NCBI RefSeq assembly: GCF_001014645.1
Contig: NZ_LASZ01000003.1
Span: 248,001-312,000, forward strand
Direction: 5' to 3'
Source: Luteimonas sp. FCS-9
GTDB lineage: Bacteria > Pseudomonadota > Gammaproteobacteria > Xanthomonadales > Xanthomonadaceae
Length of the DNA: 64,000 nt
This document shows, piece after piece, positions 59,277 to 64,000 of the stretch. The position numbers and the translations under genes are program-made. Under the pieces are notes generated by a model. That model made no database searches. It was given only the letters and a program-made list of their open reading frames with translations, and was not told the origin of the DNA. Each line of letters opens with the position of its first letter. The stretch's first letter is position 1.

Positions 59277-59783
59277 ATGGTGAACGTCCACACCCCTCGC
59301 GTCCGCATGCCCGGGCTCGGCCGCTTCGGCTGGCTGATGGCGCTGTATGCCGAGAACCACGTCCGGCTGACGCGGCTGTTCCATCCCGGCGACCTGTCGC
59401 CGGGGCGCTACCTGTCCGAGGTGCCCGGCACCCCGACCGTGCAGCTGGACGTCGTGGCGCAGCACCGCTACACGACCGAACTGCGGCTCAGCTACACCAT
59501 GCTCGATCCGCTGACCGGCGAGCCCGACCCGTCCGCGCACCTGCGCCTGTACCGCGACGCGGGGCAGGTCGAGGCCACGCACTGCTATGTCGGCCGGCGC
59601 TGGCAGGACGTCATCGGCATGTTCCCGCCGCCGGCCGAGGTGGTCGACCACCGCCTGCGCATGAACACCTTCCTGGGCAAGTGGCTCCAGTTTCTGGTGG
59701 AGCAGGGACATGGGGTTGCAACTTTGCGTCCGAATCTGGATGATGCGCGCCTCGCTCGCAGCGAAGCCGAACTGCTCGGCTGA
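59277..59783 (+). CDS. DUF1249 family protein
   Basis: 168 residues. It begins with a short basic stretch, then [16 protein letters not shown], and contains [10 protein letters not shown] and [16 protein letters not shown], the DUF1249 pattern seen across gammaproteobacteria. No signal peptide or membrane segment. AGGA precedes the ATG. Function unknown. Confidence 0.82.
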   Translation: MVNVHTPRVRMPGLGRFGWLMALYAENHVRLTRLFHPGDLSPGRYLSEVPGTPTVQLDVVAQHRYTTELRLSYTMLDPLTGEPDPSAHLRLYRDAGQVEATHCYVGRRWQDVIGMFPPPAEVVDHRLRMNTFLGKWLQFLVEQGHGVATLRPNLDDARLARSEAELLG

Positions 59784-59877
59784 GGCGCCTCCCAGGCGCA
59801 CCAGGTTGCGATCGGGAGGAAGCGAAAACTTGTTGACGTTGCCCAACGGCATCCCTACAATTTCGCGCTTCCACTGT

Positions 59878-59953
59878 GGGGCCATAGCTCAGCTGGGAGA
59901 GCGCCTGCATGGCATGCAGGAGGTCGGCGGTTCGATCCCGCCTGGCTCCACCA
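59878..59953 (+). tRNA. tRNA-Ala (anticodon GGC)
   Basis: 76 nt with encoded CCA. Acceptor GGGGCCA pairs with TGGCTCC; D-arm AGCTCAGCTGGGAGAGC; anticodon stem CCTGC/GCAGG with loop ATGGCAT; T-loop GGTTCGATCCC. Confidence 0.97.
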
Positions 59954-60004
59954 CAATTCAGTCGCGGACCAGAGGCCGGTACGCGACACGATGCAGACTT
60001 CTGC

Positions 60005-60080
60005 GTCCCCATCGTCTAGAGGCCTAGGACACCACCCTTTCACGGTGGACACCGGGGTTCGAATCCCCGTGGGGACGCCA
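60005..60080 (+). tRNA. tRNA-Glu (anticodon TTC)
   Basis: 76 nt with encoded CCA. Acceptor GTCCCCA pairs with TGGGGAC; anticodon stem CCACC/GGTGG with loop CTTTCAC; T-loop GGTTCGAATCC. Co-transcribed with tRNA-Ala, 51 bp upstream. Confidence 0.97.
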
Positions 60081-60095
60081 CTCACGTCGTATCCG

Positions 60096-60129
60096 AAACG
60101 GGCAACTTCGAAGCGAAGTTGTCCGTTTT
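60096..60129 (+). terminator. rho-independent terminator after the tRNA pair
   Basis: ACGGGCAACTTCG, loop AAG, CGAAGTTGTCCGT, then TTTT; one internal G-T pair. Confidence 0.88.
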
Positions 60130-60221
60130 CCTTTGCGTGCCGCTGAAGCGGGCGGCATGGTCGTCATGACTTGTCGACGGGACAGGAGTAGCGTGCTGCG
60201 CACAGCCCAGGGGAAACCGAC

Positions 60222-62060
60222 GTGAGGACGATGTACGAGGCCGACCGGATCGCGCTGATCCGCAGTCTTGACCTGCTCTCGCTGGCGGGGCATCCCGAGC
60301 TGGACCGGATCGCCGAACTGGCGGCTTTCGCCTTCCGGGTCAAGACGGTGCTGATCTCCCTGGTCGAGGAATTCGACCAGCACTTCCTGGCCTGCGTGGG
60401 CACCGACCTGCGCGGGACGCGCCGCGAGATCTCGGTCTGCACCCACGCGATCGATCAGGACGATATCTACGAGGTCCCCGACCTCGCCGCCGATCCGCTG
60501 TTCTCGGCCAACCCGCTGGTCACCGAATCGCCGCACATGCGGTTCTACGCCGGCGCGCCGCTGGTGCTGTCGAGCGGCTACAAGGTCGGCACGATCTGCC
60601 TGATCGACTATGCGCCGCGTTTCCTGGACGAGACCGAGCGCGAGCAACTACGTTCGTTCGCCTATCTCGTGGTCAGCCAGATCTCCTTGCTGCGATCGAT
60701 GGGGCGGCGCGACCCGGTCACTGGACTGGCGAACCGTCAGCAACTCGCATGGGACCTGCGGCAATCCCAGCGCACGCTCCCCGCGCCGGCCACGGGGTCG
60801 TCGTTCCTGTGCATCATCGATGTGCTCGATGTCCCGAGCGCCCATCGGCTGACCCAGGCGCTGGGCGTGGCGCCGGTGGAATCGATCATCCGGCAACTCG
60901 GCTACCGCCTGGCCGACGCGCTGGACGACGCGACGCAGGTGTATCACGTGGGCGTGACCCGGTTCGCGTTCGTGCTGACGGACGTCTCGCGCGATGCGGT
61001 CGAAGCGACGCTCGAGCGACTTCGCGGGCAACTCGCCGAGCCGGTGATGAGCAGTGGCCTGACGCTGGAGGCCGGCTTCCACGCGGGCGTGGCCCCGTTC
61101 GCGGTGCACGACTCGGCCGATGTGCTGCGCAAGGCGGTGACCGCGATGCACGCCGCGCTGGAGACAGGCTCGGCCTGGTGCGACTACGACGCCGACCGCG
61201 ACCTGCGCCTGCAGCGGCATTACCGCCTCGCCACGCAAGTCGAGCGCGCGTTGGCCGCGCACGAGTTCGCGCTGGTCTACCAGCCCAGGCAGTGTCTGTC
61301 GTCGGGTGGGCTGCGTTCGGCCGAGGCGCTGTTGCGCTGGCGGCATCCGGAGTACGGGAACGTCGCGCCCGACGAGTTCATCCCGGTCATCGAGGGCACG
61401 ACCCTGATGCCGCTGGTCACCCGCTGGGTGTTGCGCCAGGCGCTCGGCCAGATGCGGGCGTGGGAGCGGGAGGGCATCGTGCTCGACCTCTCGGTCAACC
61501 TGTCCGGCGCGGATTTCCGCGATGGCCAGCTGCCGCGCTACATCGCCGATCTGGCCCGGGAGTTCGACATCGCGCCGTCGCGACTGGAGCTCGAGGTCAC
61601 CGAAGGCGAATGGTTGCTGGACAAGGGCAGCGTGGCCGCCCAGCTCGGCACGCTGCAGGCGCAGGGGTTCGCCATCGCCATCGACGACTTCGGCGCCGGT
61701 TACAGCAATTTCTCGTATCTCAACGAACTGCCCGCCACGACGATCAAGGTCGATCGCGGCCTGCTCGTCGGCATCGAGACCAGCGAGCGGCGCGCGCGCC
61801 TGGTCAGGACCCTCATCAAGCTGTCGGCCGAGCTGGGCTACCGCACGGTCGCCGAGGGCGTGGAGACCGCCGGGCAACTGGCGATGCTGCGTGAATGGCA
61901 GTGCGACGAGGCGCAGGGCTATCACGTCTCCCCGCCGCTGGCGCCGGACGCGCTGGCCGCGCTGGTGCACCGCCACGCCGGACGTTCGCCCGAGCCGTGC
62001 GAGCCCGCGCCGCCATCGTCCCGGCCCGTCGCCGATCTGGGACAGGCCGGCTCGCTATAA
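60222..62060 (+). CDS. GAF-GGDEF(degenerate)-EAL cyclic-di-GMP phosphodiesterase
   Basis: 612 residues, no membrane segment. GAF sensor at about 20-160 (ISVCTHAIDQDDIYEVPD, FYAGAPLVL). A GGDEF-like domain at about 165-325 begins RRDPVTGLANRQQL, but the GG(D/E)EF loop reads VGVTRFAFV, so it cannot cyclise GTP. EAL domain at about 335-580 keeps EALLRW, NLSG, LEVTE, IDDFGAGYS, IKVDRG, AEGVET and QGYHVSPP, so it should hydrolyse c-di-GMP to pGpG. The start is GTG 60222 with AGGGGAAA 7 bp upstream. Confidence 0.9.
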   Translation: MRTMYEADRIALIRSLDLLSLAGHPELDRIAELAAFAFRVKTVLISLVEEFDQHFLACVGTDLRGTRREISVCTHAIDQDDIYEVPDLAADPLFSANPLVTESPHMRFYAGAPLVLSSGYKVGTICLIDYAPRFLDETEREQLRSFAYLVVSQISLLRSMGRRDPVTGLANRQQLAWDLRQSQRTLPAPATGSSFLCIIDVLDVPSAHRLTQALGVAPVESIIRQLGYRLADALDDATQVYHVGVTRFAFVLTDVSRDAVEATLERLRGQLAEPVMSSGLTLEAGFHAGVAPFAVHDSADVLRKAVTAMHAALETGSAWCDYDADRDLRLQRHYRLATQVERALAAHEFALVYQPRQCLSSGGLRSAEALLRWRHPEYGNVAPDEFIPVIEGTTLMPLVTRWVLRQALGQMRAWEREGIVLDLSVNLSGADFRDGQLPRYIADLAREFDIAPSRLELEVTEGEWLLDKGSVAAQLGTLQAQGFAIAIDDFGAGYSNFSYLNELPATTIKVDRGLLVGIETSERRARLVRTLIKLSAELGYRTVAEGVETAGQLAMLREWQCDEAQGYHVSPPLAPDALAALVHRHAGRSPEPCEPAPPSSRPVADLGQAGSL

Positions 62061-62061
62061 T
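62056..62061 (+). promoter_or_regulatory. possible -10 box of copL
   Basis: A consensus TATAAT lies 7 bp upstream of the copL ATG and overlaps the end of the previous gene. A start here would make a nearly leaderless copL mRNA. No good -35 box was found. Confidence 0.35.
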
Positions 62062-62068
62062 CGCGGCG

Positions 62069-62455
62069 ATGCCCCGCGTCCTCGCCACCGCCGTCCGCGT
62101 CCTGCTGATCGCGCTGCTCGTGCTCGACCTCGCGGGCACTGCGATCGCGGCCACCCCGGTGATGGCGGCGTCGCACGCGCACCATGCTGGCGATGCGGCC
62201 GGGGCCGACGTGCCGCCGTGTCACGACGCGGGCGATGTCGCGACCGCTGCGGACCACGATGCGGGGGCGGGGCACCACACCGATTGCTGCGGCGACGGCG
62301 GCTGCCTGTGCCTGCACGGCTGCAGCACCGGGCTGATCCCCGACCGGCCATTGCCGACCGGGCTGCGGCCGATGCACCACGACGGCACGGTGCTGCACGC
62401 CCGCGCGGGCCCCTGGCCGGTGCAACCGATCCGACCTCCCATCGCCGCCTCCTGA
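62069..62455 (+). CDS. copL: CopL family metal-binding regulatory protein
   Basis: 128 residues. Signal or anchor segment at about 8-28, then His/Cys-rich stretches (SHAHHAGDA, PPCHDAG, GHHTDCCGDGGCLCLHGC). In Xanthomonas the copL gene precedes copAB and is needed for copper-induced expression. Here it lies 79 bp ahead of copA, on the same strand. A GGCCCG/CGGGCC hairpin is in the gap. Confidence 0.8.
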   Translation: MPRVLATAVRVLLIALLVLDLAGTAIAATPVMAASHAHHAGDAAGADVPPCHDAGDVATAADHDAGAGHHTDCCGDGGCLCLHGCSTGLIPDRPLPTGLRPMHHDGTVLHARAGPWPVQPIRPPIAAS

Positions 62456-62534
62456 TCGGTATCGACCGCCCGCCCACGCCTCCGTGGGGCAGGGCGCACG
62501 GCCCGTGTCCGGGCCGCATCCGGATGGAGTGACG

Positions 62535-64000
62535 ATGACTTCCGATTTTTCCGCAGGCCGCGGTGTCGACCCCGCGCGCCGCCGTTTCGTCCAGGGCCTG
62601 GCGCTCGGCGGCCTGGCCGCCGGCCTGGGCGGCTGGCCGCGCCCGTCCTGGGCGCTGCAATCCCCGCAAAGCCAGATCCTGGCCGGCACCGACTTCGACC
62701 TGGTGGTCGGCGAGACGCTGGTGAACGTCACCGGCCGTACCCGCCCGGCCACGACCGTCAACGGCAGCCTGCCGGCGCCGATCCTGCGCTGGCGCGAGGG
62801 CACGACGGTGACGCTGCGCGTGCGCAACGCGCTGCCAGCCGGCTCGATCTTCGGCGACATGACCTCCGTGCACTGGCACGGCATCCTGCTGCCGGCGAAC
62901 ATGGACGGCGTGCCGGGCATGAGCTTCGACGGCATCCATCGCGGCGAGACCTTCCAGTACCGCTTCGACGTGCGCCAGGGCGGCACCTATTGGTACCACA
63001 GCCATTCGGGCTTCCAGGAACAGGCCGGCCTGTATGGCGCGCTGATCATCGACCCGATCGAGCCCGAGCCGTTCGCCTACGACCGCGACTACGTCGTGCT
63101 GCTGACCGACTGGACCGACCTCGACCCGCACGCGCTGTTCGCGCGGCTCAAGAAGATGGCCGAGCACGACAACTGGTACAAGCGCACTGCCGGCGACTTC
63201 GCCCGCGACGTGCGCCGCGACGGCTGGCGCGCCACGCTTGCCGACCGCCGCGCTTGGGGCCAGATGCGGATGACGCCGACCGACATCTCCGACGTCAACG
63301 CGCACACCTACACCTACCTGATGAACGGCACCACGTCGCCGGGCAACTGGACCGCGCTGTTCCGCAGCGGCGAGAAGATCCGCCTGCGCTTCATCAACGG
63401 CTCGGCGATGACCTACTTCGACGTCCGGATCCCGGGCCTGAAGATGACCGTCGTGGCGGCGGACGGCCAGTACGTGCATCCGGTGACGGTCGACGAGTTC
63501 CGCATCGCCGTCGCCGAGACCTTCGACGTGATCGTCGAGCCATCCGGCCAGGATGCCTACACGATCTTCGCGCAGGACATGGGCCGGACCGGGTTCGTCA
63601 GCGGCACGCTCGCCGTACGCGAGGGCCTGCGTGCCCCGGTCCCGTCGGTCGATCCGCGGCCAATCCTGACCATGGCCGACATGGGGCACGGCGGCATGCA
63701 CGGTATGGATCACGGCGCGGGGCAGGGCGGTCACGCCCCCGCGTCCGCGCACGGCGGCGGCCACGATCACGCCGCAATGGGGCACGACGCCGCACCGATG
63801 CAGGCGCATCCCGACAGCGAGCGCGGCAACCCGCTCGTCGACATGCAGACCATGACGCCGGCGCCGAAGCTCGACGATCCCGGCATCGGCCTGCGCGACA
63901 ACGGCCGTACGGTGCTGACCTATGGCGCGATGCGCAGCCTGTTCGACGATCCGGACGGCCGCGCACCGTCGCGCGACGTCGAGCTGCACCTGACCGGCCA
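62535..64000 (+). CDS. copA: copper resistance multicopper oxidase CopA, N-terminal part
   Basis: First 488 residues; the gene continues past the right edge. Twin-arginine signal RRRFVQGLALGGLAAGLGG, so it is folded and loaded with copper before export. Type 2/3 copper ligands His113 and His115 (SVHWHG) and His155 and His157 (YWYHSHSG). A Met/His-rich stretch around 378-415 (ADMGHGGMHGMDHG, HGGGHDHAAMGH) is the copper-binding insert typical of CopA. The remaining copper sites are outside the window. Confidence 0.93.
   Translation, partial: MTSDFSAGRGVDPARRRFVQGLALGGLAAGLGGWPRPSWALQSPQSQILAGTDFDLVVGETLVNVTGRTRPATTVNGSLPAPILRWREGTTVTLRVRNALPAGSIFGDMTSVHWHGILLPANMDGVPGMSFDGIHRGETFQYRFDVRQGGTYWYHSHSGFQEQAGLYGALIIDPIEPEPFAYDRDYVVLLTDWTDLDPHALFARLKKMAEHDNWYKRTAGDFARDVRRDGWRATLADRRAWGQMRMTPTDISDVNAHTYTYLMNGTTSPGNWTALFRSGEKIRLRFINGSAMTYFDVRIPGLKMTVVAADGQYVHPVTVDEFRIAVAETFDVIVEPSGQDAYTIFAQDMGRTGFVSGTLAVREGLRAPVPSVDPRPILTMADMGHGGMHGMDHGAGQGGHAPASAHGGGHDHAAMGHDAAPMQAHPDSERGNPLVDMQTMTPAPKLDDPGIGLRDNGRTVLTYGAMRSLFDDPDGRAPSRDVELHLTG

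Overview
This is a GC-rich chromosomal segment of a gammaproteobacterium of the Xanthomonadaceae/Lysobacteraceae, probably near Lysobacter or Luteimonas. The signs are a DksA with a long Lys/Ala/Pro-rich N-terminus, a CopL-CopA copper locus, 'GGGATTCGGG' and 'GTAGGAGCGCGC' intergenic repeats, and a lasso peptide precursor resembling the xanthomonins. The species assignment is inference, since no 16S rRNA gene is present.

Layout. 1-10.2 kb: a secreted subtilisin (cut by the left edge), a lipoprotein and an M23 endopeptidase that share a domain, dihydroorotase, YidD, DksA, an MFS exporter, SufE, photolyase, an OmpA-type lipoprotein and a 0.6-kb cluster of hairpin repeats. 10.2-14.6 kb: a beta-oxidation operon (PsrA-like TetR regulator, hydroxyacyl-CoA dehydrogenase/enoyl-CoA hydratase, thiolase). 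14.8-21.5 kb: ndk, rlmN, pilW, a RodZ-like gene, yfgM, bamB and der. 21.5-24.6 kb: mobA, moeA and a rhodanese-MoeB fusion. 24.7-30.5 kb: two conserved genes of unknown function, folD, guaB and guaA.

30.6-54.5 kb is an accessory region lying between guaA and tadA. It starts at the 3' end of guaA, a known insertion hotspot. It holds, right to left on the minus strand, a seven-gene defence operon hsdR-hsdS-ptuA-ptuB-hsdM-mcrB-mcrC, in which a Septu-like ATPase/HNH pair sits inside a type I restriction locus and McrBC follows. Next come two paralogous XRE regulators arranged tail to tail. Then comes a complete lasso peptide cluster: TonB-dependent receptor and isopeptidase on the plus strand, converging on cyclase, RRE-protease, precursor and a GntR regulator on the minus strand. 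The predicted 20-residue core would form a 7-residue Gly1-Glu7 ring. A decayed GNAT gene and an intact hipBA pair close the region.

54.6-64 kb is housekeeping again: tadA, orn, the divergent pair ppsA and its regulatory kinase/phosphotransferase gene, a DUF1249 gene, tRNA-Ala(GGC), tRNA-Glu(TTC), a GAF-GGDEF-EAL signalling protein, and copL followed by copA, which runs off the right edge.

The two accessory systems each have a local XRE regulator. Near-identical inverted repeats lie over the TonB-receptor promoter, and one degraded copy lies upstream of hsdR, so cross-regulation of peptide uptake and restriction is possible. Several genes have been shaped by repeats: the guaA N-terminus and folD C-terminus run into a dispersed terminal-inverted-repeat element, and the M23 gene tail has been tandemly duplicated.
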